Shown one piece after another: positions 32,629 to 41,440 of a stretch of 64,000 nt of DNA (positions are counted from its first letter, which is position 1; each line of letters begins with the position of its first letter). The translations under genes were made by a program, and so were the position numbers. The notes under the pieces were generated by a model, which worked only from the letters and a program-made list of their open reading frames with translations, was not told the DNA's origin and did no database searches. Location of the stretch: the NCBI RefSeq assembly GCF_014650335.1, contig NZ_BMUT01000019.1:1-64000 (forward strand). Reading direction: 5' to 3'. The DNA is from Streptomyces hiroshimensis (GTDB lineage: Bacteria > Actinomycetota > Actinomycetes > Streptomycetales > Streptomycetaceae).

Positions 32629-33981
32629 TCAGCAGTCCAGCCAGCGCACCTCGTACGGCGCCAGCGTCAGGGCTCGCCCGTCCACCCTGGCCGCGACCTG
32701 CTGTTGCTCGGTGTTGACGACGAGGACGACGCTCTCGTGGGCGAGGGTCCGGACCCGGGCTCCGCCTTCGGCGGAAGCCTCGACCTGGCGGAAGGTGGTT
32801 CCCGGCGGGAATTCACGGGCGAACCGAGCCAACAGGCGCGCCATGGGCAACCTCTTGCCCCCATCGTCCGGCCCGGTGCCCCGCCACAGGCACCCGGGGC
32901 AGTCGCCGTCGGTCCTCTGCGGGTTCCAGTAGAGGGCGGTTGCGGCGCCGCTCGTGGCCAACTGCATCATGGCGGTGGCCTGTACGGCAGTGCGATGCTG
33001 CTCGCTCCAGCCGTCCCGGCCGCCCGTCCCGTCATCTCCAGGAGGCTCGACGTACCACTCGGCCCACCACACCGGAAGCCCGGTGACGTTCCTCAGCCAG
33101 CGGGTGACATCGGCGAACTTCTCGGTGGCAGCGAACTCGTCGGGGATCGTCCGGTGCCCGTCACGGGTGTAGCTGGAACCGTCCACGACGAGGAAGTCGG
33201 CTCCCGCCTTGTGCTCGTTCCAGTAGCGGATGACGTCGACGGAGCGCCGGTCGAGTGCGCCCCAGGCGCCACGCACCTCCGGTGAGCCGTCCTCGTCGCC
33301 GGGCGGTTCGTGGTCGATCACGGCGTAAGGGCCGCCCACGAGATTCTCCGGGTTCCGCCTTTTCAGCTCGGCGTGGACGAGGTTGTACATCTCGGTGTAT
33401 CCCTCGTAGTTCCAGCGGCGCTTGTCCTCGTCGTAGAAGCCTTTCAGCTCATTCCACACGAGGAAGTGCCGGATGTCCGGGTACCGGCATGCGACCAGGC
33501 CCGCGAGCCGGGCGAAGTCCGCATAGTGCCCGGGGTCAGGAGCCGCCTCCAGCCGGGACCAGTCGGTACGCCCCTTCCGTCCGCCCTTCATCCAGTCGGG
33601 GGCGCCGCACAGGGTCAGGACGGGGGTCGCGCCTGTGGCCCGCATCAGCGTGACGCGCTGGTCGAGCGCCTCGAAGTCGTAGTGTCCGGGAGTGGGTTCG
33701 GGGTTCTCCGCTCCCCAGCCCATGATGTGCTGGTTCTGCGGCATGGGATGGGCGGAGAGCAGGGCGCCGGCCCGCCGGGTGGCCTCCGGAGCGCCATGGT
33801 CCGCACTGTACTGAGTGTGAGTGAAACCCAAGCCCAAATAGGGCCCCGCCTGCTCGCTTCGAGCCCTGGGCGACGCCCCCTGCTCGCCCCCGCGCGCGCC
33901 GAACAGTGCACCGAAACCCCGCCGCGCCCTGCCGGACAGTGCCGACTTCCATGTCCCATCGCATGGCCCCACGACGGCCAA
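32629..33981 (-). CDS. Glycoside hydrolase, GH39-like (beta-xylosidase type) catalytic domain
   Basis: About 450 aa if opened at TTG 33981; there is no good ribosome site and no clear signal peptide, so the true start is uncertain and N-terminal damage is possible. The TIM-barrel domain starts YLGLGFTHTQYSADHG. The acid/base Glu is in HFLVWNELKGFYDED, and the likely nucleophile Glu is in LPVWWAEWYVEP, the order expected for clan GH-A. A small C-terminal beta domain (VRTLAHESVVLVVNT) follows. Substrate unknown; a plant or fungal polysaccharide is likely. Confidence 0.78.
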   Translation of the reverse strand: MAVVGPCDGTWKSALSGRARRGFGALFGARGGEQGASPRARSEQAGPYLGLGFTHTQYSADHGAPEATRRAGALLSAHPMPQNQHIMGWGAENPEPTPGHYDFEALDQRVTLMRATGATPVLTLCGAPDWMKGGRKGRTDWSRLEAAPDPGHYADFARLAGLVACRYPDIRHFLVWNELKGFYDEDKRRWNYEGYTEMYNLVHAELKRRNPENLVGGPYAVIDHEPPGDEDGSPEVRGAWGALDRRSVDVIRYWNEHKAGADFLVVDGSSYTRDGHRTIPDEFAATEKFADVTRWLRNVTGLPVWWAEWYVEPPGDDGTGGRDGWSEQHRTAVQATAMMQLATSGAATALYWNPQRTDGDCPGCLWRGTGPDDGGKRLPMARLLARFAREFPPGTTFRQVEASAEGGARVRTLAHESVVLVVNTEQQQVAARVDGRALTLAPYEVRWLDC

Positions 33982-34068
33982 GAGTATCCGTGGTCGTCCC
34001 TATTTCGCCAGACATAGTCCGACTTCCTCAAGACCCGCAGCTGCCGGGCGTCTTGCGCCGCACCGGCG

Positions 34069-34184
34069 CCGGGCTGCGGCTCAGCGGCCCTGGAGTCTTC
34101 TGACGTTGCGGATGGTCGTGCCCTGGACGACCAGCCCCTCGTTCAGGCAGTCCGTCTGCGCGGCGAACCCCTGGACCGTCCCCG
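34069..34184 (-). pseudogene. Decayed copy of the 3' end of the GH18 chitinase gene
   Basis: This stretch matches the chitinase gene at 40219-41376 in two blocks. 34071-34106 matches 40210-40245, including the stop region, and 34107-34184 matches about 40417-40493 with only a few mismatches. The about 170 bp between the blocks in the intact gene are missing here. Orientation is the same as the intact gene. The lasso cluster lies between the two copies. Confidence 0.85.
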
Positions 34185-34516
34185 AGTCTGTCCAGGATCG
34201 CCAGCGTGTACGACTCGCGGTCGTCGTACTCAGTGACGTCGATCTCGCTCGAACGCGCTATATAGCGATTGGCGGCGTTGGCAGCCTCGATCAGGTAGTC
34301 CAGCGCGGTCACAAAGCAGGCCTCTTCCAGCTTGACCAGTTCAAGCCTGAGCTCCCATCTGATGCAGTCGCGGGCAACCCCCTGCTGAGTCCGACGGGTA
34401 ACAACGCCAGCAATGAAGCCCCGCTGGCGAAGAGCGGAGCGACAATGCCGATTGAAGACAAGTCCATAACCGGAATGATGCCCGCTCAAGCGAGGCGGTC
34501 GGAGCACGTCGGGCAA
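34185..34516 (-). pseudogene. Gene remnant of unknown family
   Basis: One minus-strand frame gives a coherent helical segment, IRWELRLELVKLEEACFVTA then LDYLIEAANAANRYIA and DVTEYDDRESYTLAILDRLG, before running into the chitinase remnant. It looks like part of a small helical actinobacterial protein, but I see no ribosome site or intact ends. Together with the chitinase fragment it makes up most of the gene-free stretch 33982-34633. Confidence 0.45.
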
Positions 34517-34633
34517 GAGTCAGGGAAGAGGCTGAGGGAGGTGGGCAGCCCAGGGGCCGGCTGCCGCCGGGACCGGGCCTCAGGATCGAGACGTGCTCGA
34601 AGTTACTCATAGTCCGGGCAAAGGTCCTGATGT

Positions 34634-36007
34634 TCAGCGGTGGACGGTGAGGAAGTCGCGCCCGCGTTCGTCGAGCTCTGCCGCGCAGCGCAGACCACGG
34701 GCCCGGAAGCGGGTCAGATCGCGACGCATGCTTCTGACGGCCTTGCGGGTGCGGACGGAGGCAACGCCGTCCATGTGGTCCATGGCGCGGCCCCAGGTGG
34801 CGCATGCCTCCTCGATGGCGCCTTGACCGGCTTGGAGTTCGGCCTGGGCGACGAGGTCGAGGGCGATGATGCGCGCGTAGGTGCCCGGCGGGCGGCTGGC
34901 AGCTGCGCGGGCGTACTGCTGGGCAGCGTTACGGGGGTCGCCCAGGGTGGCGAAGACCTTGGCCGTACGAGAGCGGACCGTGGCCTCCGCCGGCCCCCAG
35001 GCCAGGGCCCAGAAGGGCGTGGGATCGCCCTTGGCCGCATCGAGGCAGGCCCGCGCGCGCTCGACCGCGCGGATGGCTTGCCTGCTTTGGCTGGTCTTGG
35101 CCAGCGCGTGGGCATAGGTGACGTGGAAGAGGGCTTCGGTGGCGGGGTCGACGTGGCCTTTGGCTCTGTCCAGGCCGGTCTCGGCCAGGGCCCGGCAGTG
35201 TTCGGCGCGGTGGATCTTCATGCCCTGTTGAGCCATGGTCCGCATGACGAACCCGTCGTGGCCGGGGATGCCTGACTCGGTGGCGAGCGCATAACACTGC
35301 AAGTAATACCGCTGCGCGAGCCCCTGCTCCCCAGCGTCGTAGCTCTTCCACCCCGCCAGGTGCACACCCGAGGCGGCGGCAGAGAGCATCTGGCGGCGTG
35401 CATCCTCGGTGCGGAAGCGCCCCCGGCACAGGGTGGCGACATCGGACATCAGGTACTGCACCAGGGCTGAGCGGCCGTGCTGCCCGCCGTGGAGCTCGTC
35501 CATGTCCGTGAAGACCCGCACCATGTCGCGCACGGCGGCGACTTCGGCGTTTCCTGCGATGGCGCCGCTGCGGGCAGCGGCGGCCCGGCCGGCGATGTCA
35601 TGGAGGTAGCCCAATGGCAGGGCTGCGGCTGCGACGGAGTAGGCGGAGGAGGCGAGGAAGCGTCGTCGGTTCACGTCTGCCTTCCCGATCAGAGTCAGGG
35701 TCTCGACCGGGTCGGGACCGAGGGACAGTCCGATGCTGTCATCCTCCCCACGCCCTGTGGAAAGACCCAAGCGGTCCACAGTCACCAGGCGGCCCAGCAG
35801 CCGGGAGAGGGCTTCGGCGAGGTACCGGGGAGTGTTCCCGGCGGGCTGTGCCCCGGAGATCCAGTGCTCGACGGTGGAGCGGTTGGTGCGTAAGACCTCG
35901 CCCGACTCCGCCGCGACGATTCGGACGACGTGAGCGATGGTTTCGTACGGCAGCCTCTTCTCGTCGATGAGGGCCTTGAGCTGCATGTTCGGCGTGCGCT
36001 TGGTCAT
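34634..36007 (-). CDS. XRE-type regulator with C-terminal TPR-like repeats
   Basis: 457 aa from ATG 36007. The N-terminal part (LKALIDEKRLPYETIAHVVR to RSTVEHWISGAQPAG) is a divergent helix-turn-helix. A Tat/lipoprotein-like segment RRRFLASSAYSVAAAALPLG follows near residue 108, which is common in this Streptomyces family although the protein is cytosolic. The rest is helical repeats (RYYLQCYALATESGIPGHDG, ALFHVTYAHALAKTSQ). It is divergent from the lasso precursor gene, so cluster-specific control is likely. The 189-bp intergenic region carries tatacgcgatatacg, a near-palindrome next to its start. Confidence 0.85.
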   Translation of the reverse strand: MTKRTPNMQLKALIDEKRLPYETIAHVVRIVAAESGEVLRTNRSTVEHWISGAQPAGNTPRYLAEALSRLLGRLVTVDRLGLSTGRGEDDSIGLSLGPDPVETLTLIGKADVNRRRFLASSAYSVAAAALPLGYLHDIAGRAAAARSGAIAGNAEVAAVRDMVRVFTDMDELHGGQHGRSALVQYLMSDVATLCRGRFRTEDARRQMLSAAASGVHLAGWKSYDAGEQGLAQRYYLQCYALATESGIPGHDGFVMRTMAQQGMKIHRAEHCRALAETGLDRAKGHVDPATEALFHVTYAHALAKTSQSRQAIRAVERARACLDAAKGDPTPFWALAWGPAEATVRSRTAKVFATLGDPRNAAQQYARAAASRPPGTYARIIALDLVAQAELQAGQGAIEEACATWGRAMDHMDGVASVRTRKAVRSMRRDLTRFRARGLRCAAELDERGRDFLTVHR

Positions 36008-36196
36008 GGCCGGCCTCGGTATACGCGATATACGTCTCCACCAGGCCCACACGGTACCCCCCAACTCGCCTTCGCAGTTCACTGATTGAGCGCCCACAAG
36101 CGCGGTCCATCCGGGCCGTTGAGAGGGCGGCACAACCCGTTGACCATGCGCCCATGAGGTGGTGCACGGGGCGGCGAAGTGACGAAGGAGGAAACG

Positions 36197-36325
36197 ATGG
36201 AGATCACCCAGTCCCCGGCCTACACCGCGCCGGTCGTCCTGGACGCCGGAGCTGTCGCGGAGGTGACGCTCGGCAACCAGAACTTCGACACCGTCGACGA
36301 CACCCAGTACAAGCAGGGCACCTGA
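36197..36325 (+). CDS. Lasso peptide precursor (predicted aspartimide class)
   Basis: 42 aa from ATG 36197 with a strong GAAGGAGGAAA ribosome site. Leader of 25 residues: MEITQSPAYTAPVVLDAG then AVAEVTL. It carries the actinobacterial YxxP...G recognition motif for the B1 protein and a Thr at the penultimate position. Predicted core of 17 residues: GNQNFDTVDDTQYKQGT. Gly1 can close a 9-residue ring on Asp9. Asp6-Thr7 inside the ring is the site expected for aspartimide formation, since the cluster includes a PIMT-type methyltransferase and known aspartimide lasso peptides use an Asp-Thr pair three residues before the ring-closing Asp. Assignment rests on leader motif, core and adjacent cyclase, RRE, protease and methyltransferase genes. 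Confidence 0.92.
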   Translation: MEITQSPAYTAPVVLDAGAVAEVTLGNQNFDTVDDTQYKQGT

Positions 36326-36333
36326 TCCACCTG

Positions 36334-36371
36334 CCGGGGCCGGGTGCGGTATTCGCCGCATTCGGCCCCGG
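36334..36371 (+). terminator. Nested hairpin between lasso precursor and cyclase genes (attenuator)
   Basis: CCGGGGCC (36334-36341) pairs with GGCCCCGG (36364-36371), enclosing an inner TGCGG/CCGCA stem, and is followed by tcttt. It lies 8 bp after the precursor stop. It is likely to reduce transcription into the enzyme genes so that precursor is made in excess. Confidence 0.7.
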
Positions 36372-36422
36372 TCTTTGCAAATCATGTCCGGTCTTGAGGA
36401 CGAGGGAGTCGGGAGGCTCGCG

Positions 36423-38252
36423 ATGCGGTGGTGCACGGGATGGGAGGGCGGTCCAGCCAGTCGGCAGCCCGAAGCAGGGCGGCCGGTGACTGCGCTGGGC
36501 GAGACGTGGACGGCCGGTTGGCCCGAAGGCCAGGTCCGCACGGCCGGGGCGGGGGCGGTGGCGCTGGCCGTTGTCGGGGTGTGCGGGGCCAGTGATCGAC
36601 AGCTGGAGGAAGCCCTACCCGTCGTGACGGCCCAGCAATGGCGGGCGCTGACACGGTGGCCCGGCTCCTACCTGGTGGTGGCCCGCAGCGGTCCGACGCT
36701 GGCAGTGATCGGGGATCTGTCAGGGCAGCACCCGGTCTACTACCGGCGGGAGGCGGCCGGGACCTGGTGGGCGACCTCCGCCACCGCCCTCGCTGCGCTG
36801 GACGGGGCACCGGCAGATCCCGTCGCGCTCGCGGCCCATCTGGCGTTCGGCCAGCCCGACGTCTTGGCCTCCCGAAGCCTGTTCCGCACCGTGAACCGGG
36901 TGCCCACTGGGCACCTGCTCCAGATCACCCCCGAAGGCGCCCGAACCATTCGCTACGAGCCGACCGAGTACGAACCGGTGAGTATGCGGGAAGCGGCGCC
37001 GACGGTGCAGGCGGCCCTGGCAGAGGCGATCGCGGTCCGCATGGACGGCCGCCCGGTGAGCGCGGACCTCGCGGGCCTGGACTCCACCACGTTGGCTTGC
37101 CTGGCGGCCCGGCACCGGCCAGTGACAGCGGTGACGTTCGCCGATGAGCGACTGCGGGACGACGATCTCGCCTACGCGCAGCGGACAGCCGCCGTGGTGC
37201 CTCACCTGCACCACCACAAGGTCCCCGGGGCGCAGGAGACGATCTACTACGCAGGGCTGGAAGATGCTTCTGCCCTGCCGTTCACCGACACACCGAACGC
37301 GTTCGCGGTCTCAGCGGCGGTCAAGCGAACTGTCCTGGACGCCGTGATCGCCCACCAGACGGCGCCAGGCGTGCACCTGACGGGCGTCGCTGGTGACGGG
37401 CTGCTGTCCGCCTCCCCGTCGTACCTGGCTGATCTGCTGCGCGAACGGCAGCGCCCGCGGGCCTGGCAGCACGCCCAAGGCCACGCACGGCTCCGGCAGA
37501 CCTCCGTATGGTCCGTGCTGGGCCGGGCCCGGCCTGCGGCCCGCATCGGGCTGGCGGACGGCTGGCGCCAGGCCGCCGCAGAGCTACACGAGGCCCCTAG
37601 GCAGTGGGAGCCCCAGGCACGACGGCCGATCGCGTGGACGCCGCTGCTGGCCACGGCCGACTGGATGAGCATCGACGTGCGTCACCAGCTCGCCGACGCC
37701 CTCACCACAGCAGCCGACGAGCTGACGGAGCCGCCGGAGCGGCTGGCGGCGTGGACGGACAGCCAGGACCTCGCACGGATCGGAGCGGACGCCAGCGGCT
37801 GGCGCACTCTCGCTCTCGACGAGCACGGCATCGAGATCGCCGCCCCGTACCTGGACAACGAGGTCCGCAGGGCCTGCCTGGCCGTGCCGGCCGACCAGCG
37901 CGGGACACCGAGCCGGTACAAACCGCTGCTGGCCGAAGCCTTCGCGGGCACCGACGTGCTGCCTGACTTCGTCCTCGAGCGAGCCACCAAGGGCGGCTTC
38001 AACGCGCTCTCCTATGCCGGGCTCGTCCAGCACGCGCCCGCCCTCCGCCGCCTGCTGGGCCCGTCTTCGCGCCTGGGTGCCATGGGCCTGGTGACCGACG
38101 GGCCGGTGGGGGCGATGCTCGCCCGCGCGGCGGCCGGGCAGGCCACCGCCCAGGGCGCTCTGCATGTGGCGGTCGTGACCGAGGTGTGGCTGCGGCAGCT
38201 CGAACAGGCGGGCGCCCTGTGGGAGGTGACCGGCCGTGTGGCAGCTGCGTGA
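36423..38252 (+). CDS. Lasso peptide macrolactam synthetase (C protein, asparagine-synthase-like)
   Basis: 609 aa from ATG 36423 with GGGAGG upstream. It adenylates the ring Asp side chain and closes it on the core N-terminus. The N-terminal domain is a degenerate glutaminase-like fold without Cys2. The synthetase domain has VSADLAGLDSTTLACLAARH (PP-loop with the Ser/Gly replaced as in other C proteins), HLTGVAGDGLLSASPSY and IEIAAPYLDNEVRRACLAVP. It overlaps the B1 gene by 17 bp. Length and motif order match actinobacterial lasso cyclases. Confidence 0.93.
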   Translation: MRWCTGWEGGPASRQPEAGRPVTALGETWTAGWPEGQVRTAGAGAVALAVVGVCGASDRQLEEALPVVTAQQWRALTRWPGSYLVVARSGPTLAVIGDLSGQHPVYYRREAAGTWWATSATALAALDGAPADPVALAAHLAFGQPDVLASRSLFRTVNRVPTGHLLQITPEGARTIRYEPTEYEPVSMREAAPTVQAALAEAIAVRMDGRPVSADLAGLDSTTLACLAARHRPVTAVTFADERLRDDDLAYAQRTAAVVPHLHHHKVPGAQETIYYAGLEDASALPFTDTPNAFAVSAAVKRTVLDAVIAHQTAPGVHLTGVAGDGLLSASPSYLADLLRERQRPRAWQHAQGHARLRQTSVWSVLGRARPAARIGLADGWRQAAAELHEAPRQWEPQARRPIAWTPLLATADWMSIDVRHQLADALTTAADELTEPPERLAAWTDSQDLARIGADASGWRTLALDEHGIEIAAPYLDNEVRRACLAVPADQRGTPSRYKPLLAEAFAGTDVLPDFVLERATKGGFNALSYAGLVQHAPALRRLLGPSSRLGAMGLVTDGPVGAMLARAAAGQATAQGALHVAVVTEVWLRQLEQAGALWEVTGRVAAA

Positions 38253-38526
38253 GGGCTCCCACCCCGTCCTCACCGACGAAGGCGGAGCCATCCTGAACGA
38301 GCGGACCGGCCGCTGGACCTACCTCACGCCGACCGCCTCCGCTGCGGTGCTGTTCCTCCTCGCCAGCGGCAGCGAGGACCAGGCCGCCGAGCAGTACGCC
38401 ACCCTCTACGGCCTGAGCCCCGAGCGGGCCGCCGTCGACGTTCGCGGCGTCGCCGACGCTCTCACCACGCAGGGCATCGCGGGGGAACCTGTGGCCCCGT
38501 CCGGCTGGTCGAGGTGGTGGCGATGA
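38236..38526 (+). CDS. Lasso peptide B1 protein (PqqD-like leader recognition element)
   Basis: 96 aa from GTG 38236. A PqqD-like fold: beta strands in TDEGGAILNERTGRWTYLTP and helices in SAAVLFLLASGSEDQAAEQY and AAVDVRGVADALTTQGI. These proteins bind the precursor leader through its YxxP motif and hand it to the B2 protease. It overlaps the cyclase gene by 17 bp and the B2 gene by 4 bp, so all are translated together. Confidence 0.92.
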   Translation: MWQLREGSHPVLTDEGGAILNERTGRWTYLTPTASAAVLFLLASGSEDQAAEQYATLYGLSPERAAVDVRGVADALTTQGIAGEPVAPSGWSRWWR

Positions 38527-38945
38527 CCACCATGGAGTCGTACTCCACCGTCCGCACAGGCCCCTTCCATGACCGCCTGGCGGCGGCCATGGGCCTCGCC
38601 CTGGCCCTGGTGCTCCTGGCCCTGCCCTTCCGCTACACCGTCCGCGCTGTCCGCCTCGCCCGCCGTGCCGGCCGCCGGGCGATAGCACCCGACCGAGCGG
38701 AGGCCCTGGTCGCCACCGTCCGGCACACCGGCCGCCTCTGGCCGGTCCGGGCGGCATGCGCGGAAATCTCGCTCGGGTCGGTCCTGGCCGCAGCCCTCCT
38801 CGGTCGGCGCCTGGACTGGTGTCTGGGGGTGCGGTTCTCCCCGCCGCCCACCGAATACCACGCGTGGACAGCGATTCCCGGCGGCGGACCAGTTGGTGAA
38901 TACACCGAGGCCGGATGGCACCACTACGCCGCTCTCGTCATCTGA
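38523..38945 (+). CDS. Lasso peptide B2 protein (transglutaminase-like leader protease)
   Basis: 140 aa from ATG 38523. After a hydrophobic N-terminal helix (AAAMGLALALVLLALPFRYT) comes the cysteine protease domain with the catalytic Cys in VRAACAEISLGSVLAAALL, the family motif RLDWCLGVRFSPPP, and the catalytic His in EYHAWTAI. The usual Asp after the His is not obvious. It cuts the leader after Thr-Leu to free Gly1 of the core. Confidence 0.9.
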   Translation: MTTMESYSTVRTGPFHDRLAAAMGLALALVLLALPFRYTVRAVRLARRAGRRAIAPDRAEALVATVRHTGRLWPVRAACAEISLGSVLAAALLGRRLDWCLGVRFSPPPTEYHAWTAIPGGGPVGEYTEAGWHHYAALVI

Positions 38946-39038
38946 GCACGTCAACTTGGCGCCTCGTTGACGCGTGTCCCTCACTCACTCGGAGCAGTTG
39001 AGGAACGCATCCTGACCCTTCCACGAAGGAGTGAACTG

Positions 39039-40112
39039 ATGACCCCCGTTGCTGCCGCCGCTGAGAGAGTCCCCGAGCAGCACTACACCCACCACAAGGC
39101 CCGGGGCGCGACCATCCACCGCACGAACCCGGTCTTCATCCACCGGGAGCTGGAAGCCCTCGACGTGCGCATGAGCATGAACGTCGCCGAGGTCGGCACC
39201 GGTTCCGGTCTCTCCGGGGGCCTGCTCGCCGAACTCGTCGGACCGACCGGCATGGTGACCAGCCTGGACATCGACCCGTACCTGACGCGGTGGGCCAACC
39301 ACATCCACGCCGAGCGCGGGGTGAACAACATCCGCTGCTACGCCGTGGACGGCACCGCCGGCTACCCCGGCCGGGCCCCCTACGACCGCATGGTGGGCTG
39401 GTGCACGCCGCCGCTGCTGCCGAAGGCGTGGGTGGACCAGGTCAAGGACGGCGGGCTGATCGTGGCCACGCTGCCGATCGCGGCCGTGCCGAACCTGGCG
39501 ATCGGTGCCGTGATCCGCATCAGCAACGGACAGCCGCGCATCGAGTCGATCTTCCCTGGCTCCTACATCGAGACCGGCTCTTCTCCCCGCAGCGACTTCT
39601 CGGTCCCTGCACGGTGGGTCGACTGGGAGAGTCGAGTCCCGGCCACCTCGTGGGTGTCGATCGCCTGGCGCGAGCAGGACGACTGGCAGAACTCCGGGGC
39701 GCGTGGGGTACTCGACCGCCTGCGGGAGCCCGGACACACCGAGCAGTACAAGGGAGAAGAGATCGACTGGTCCAGCCTCCGCGTCTGGCTGGCCACCACC
39801 GGCTCCCGACTGACGATGACGGAGCTGAAGGCCGACGTCATCGGCCTCGGGCACTCGACCCGCAACACCGCCGCCGTGATCCAGCAGGACGACACGATCA
39901 CCGCCGACGCGGCGGACTCGGCGTCCCTGACCGTCCTGCGGGGCTGGCTCGCCGCCTGGGAGGATGCCGGCCGCCCCGCCCCTGACACCTACACCGCGGG
40001 CCTGGTCCCCGACATGGACGGCGACGTCCCCGGCTGGGACCTCCGGCTGGCTCAGAAGCGGGCGCGAGGGCAGGAAGTCCCAGAGTCAGAACCGGGCGTA
40101 TGGGTCGACTAG
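39039..40112 (+). CDS. PIMT-type O-methyltransferase of the lasso cluster (aspartimide-forming)
   Basis: 357 aa from ATG 39039 with GAAGGAG at 39025-39031. The SAM-binding motif AEVGTGSGLSGGLLAELVG and the PIMT fold of the first 200 residues are followed by a C-terminal extension of about 150 residues, as in RiPP-associated PIMT homologues. These methylate an Asp in the threaded peptide, which then cyclises to an aspartimide. The Asp6-Thr7 pair in the predicted core is the natural target. It is the last gene of the operon, followed by a strong hairpin. No lasso exporter or isopeptidase gene is in the cluster. Confidence 0.9.
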   Translation: MTPVAAAAERVPEQHYTHHKARGATIHRTNPVFIHRELEALDVRMSMNVAEVGTGSGLSGGLLAELVGPTGMVTSLDIDPYLTRWANHIHAERGVNNIRCYAVDGTAGYPGRAPYDRMVGWCTPPLLPKAWVDQVKDGGLIVATLPIAAVPNLAIGAVIRISNGQPRIESIFPGSYIETGSSPRSDFSVPARWVDWESRVPATSWVSIAWREQDDWQNSGARGVLDRLREPGHTEQYKGEEIDWSSLRVWLATTGSRLTMTELKADVIGLGHSTRNTAAVIQQDDTITADAADSASLTVLRGWLAAWEDAGRPAPDTYTAGLVPDMDGDVPGWDLRLAQKRARGQEVPESEPGVWVD

Positions 40113-40129
40113 TCCGCCTTACGAGGCGA

Positions 40130-40163
40130 CCAGGGTGAGGCCCCGCCCCCGGCCTCACCCTGG
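40130..40163 (+). terminator. Terminator hairpin of the lasso operon
   Basis: Perfect 13-bp stem CCAGGGTGAGGCC / GGCCTCACCCTGG with an 8-base loop, 18 bp after the methyltransferase stop and before the convergent chitinase gene. No T-run. It may act on both strands. Confidence 0.8.
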
Positions 40164-40218
40164 CCTCACCGGCCCGGCCACCGGCGGTTCCCCTGGTGGC
40201 CGGCTGCCGGACTGCGGC

Positions 40219-41376
40219 TCAGCGGCCCTGCAGTCGCCTGACGTTGTCGCCGAAGCTCCACGCCTTGGAGCCGTCCCAGTTCAGCGACCACGTCATGAGG
40301 CCCTTCAGGGCGCCGCCGTAGGTGTTCCACGCCTGCGCCACCAGCCCCGGTGACATATGGCCGCCCCCGGCGCCCGGCTGAGCGGGCAGCCCCGGGACCT
40401 GCTTTTCGTAGGGGACGCGGATGGTCGTGCCCTGGACGACCAGCCCCTTGTTCAGGCAGTCCGTCTGCGCGGTGAACCCCTGGACCGTCCCCGCGGAGTA
40501 CGAGTCCCCGGAGCAGCCGTACATGTTCCCGTTGTAGTACTGCATGTTCAGCCACCACAGCCGGCCGTTGTCGGCGTACTTCTTCACGATCGGCAGATAG
40601 GCACCCCAGATCGAGCCGTACGTGACGCTGCCGCCCGTCACGTAAGCCGTCTCGGGTGCCATCGTCAGGCCGAAGTCCGAGGGCATGCGGGCGAGCACGC
40701 CGTCGATGATGCGGACGAGGTTGGCCTGCGAGGTGGAGAGCCTGGTGATGTCGCCGCTGCCGGTCAGGCCGGTCTCGATGTCGATGTCGATGCCGTCGAA
40801 GTTGTACGCCTTGAGGATCGGCACCACCGTCTCGACGAACCGGTCGGCGACCGTACCGGAACTGAGGTCGATGCCTGCCGCCGCGCCGCCGATCGACATC
40901 AGGATCGTGGCCCCGGCCGCCTTGGCCTGGCACATCTCGGCCGGGGTCGCGACCTTCACGGTCGCGTCCATCCCGTCCTCCCACAGGACCGTTCCGTCCG
41001 GGCGGATGACCGGGAACGCCGCGTTGATCACGTTGTAGCCGTGCTGCCGGATGCGCGCATCGGTGATGGGTACCCAGCCGAACGGCGGGTGCACGCCGTT
41101 CGCCGCGCCGTCCCAGTTCTCCCAGTAGCCCTGCAGCACCTTGCCGGCGGGCTTCGGCCGGACGGGACAGGTGTCGGCCCGGGACCCGGGCGCACTCGCC
41201 GCTTGCCTGCGCTCCTGCTCCTGCGCCTGCATCTGCGCCTGCATCTGCGCTTGCGTCGGCGTCGGCGTCTGCGCCTGCGTTTGCGTCTGCGCCCGTACGT
41301 CCTGTGGCGCCTGCCCGAGGAAGGCGACGGCCATGAGCACGCCGGCTCCCAGCAGACGCGCCGTCCGACCGGTCAT
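40219..41376 (-). CDS. Secreted GH18 chitinase
   Basis: 385 aa. A signal peptide (RLLGAGVLMAVAFLGQAPQD) is followed by a Gln/Thr/Pro/Met low-complexity linker (QTQTQAQTPTPTQAQ, then QMQAQMQAQ). The catalytic domain begins at KVLQGYWENWDGAANG. The GH18 motif DxxDxDxE is present as FDGIDIDIETG, along with ILMSIGG and the late LMTWSLNWDG. It hydrolyses chitin. A dre-like site lies upstream of its start. Part of its 3' end is duplicated at 34069-34184. Confidence 0.95.
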   Translation of the reverse strand: MTGRTARLLGAGVLMAVAFLGQAPQDVRAQTQTQAQTPTPTQAQMQAQMQAQEQERRQAASAPGSRADTCPVRPKPAGKVLQGYWENWDGAANGVHPPFGWVPITDARIRQHGYNVINAAFPVIRPDGTVLWEDGMDATVKVATPAEMCQAKAAGATILMSIGGAAAGIDLSSGTVADRFVETVVPILKAYNFDGIDIDIETGLTGSGDITRLSTSQANLVRIIDGVLARMPSDFGLTMAPETAYVTGGSVTYGSIWGAYLPIVKKYADNGRLWWLNMQYYNGNMYGCSGDSYSAGTVQGFTAQTDCLNKGLVVQGTTIRVPYEKQVPGLPAQPGAGGGHMSPGLVAQAWNTYGGALKGLMTWSLNWDGSKAWSFGDNVRRLQGR

Positions 41377-41440
41377 GCCGACCCCCTCGACGAGAACGCT
41401 CGAAGGTGTCGAACGCTAGAACCGCTCCACCGGGACGTCA

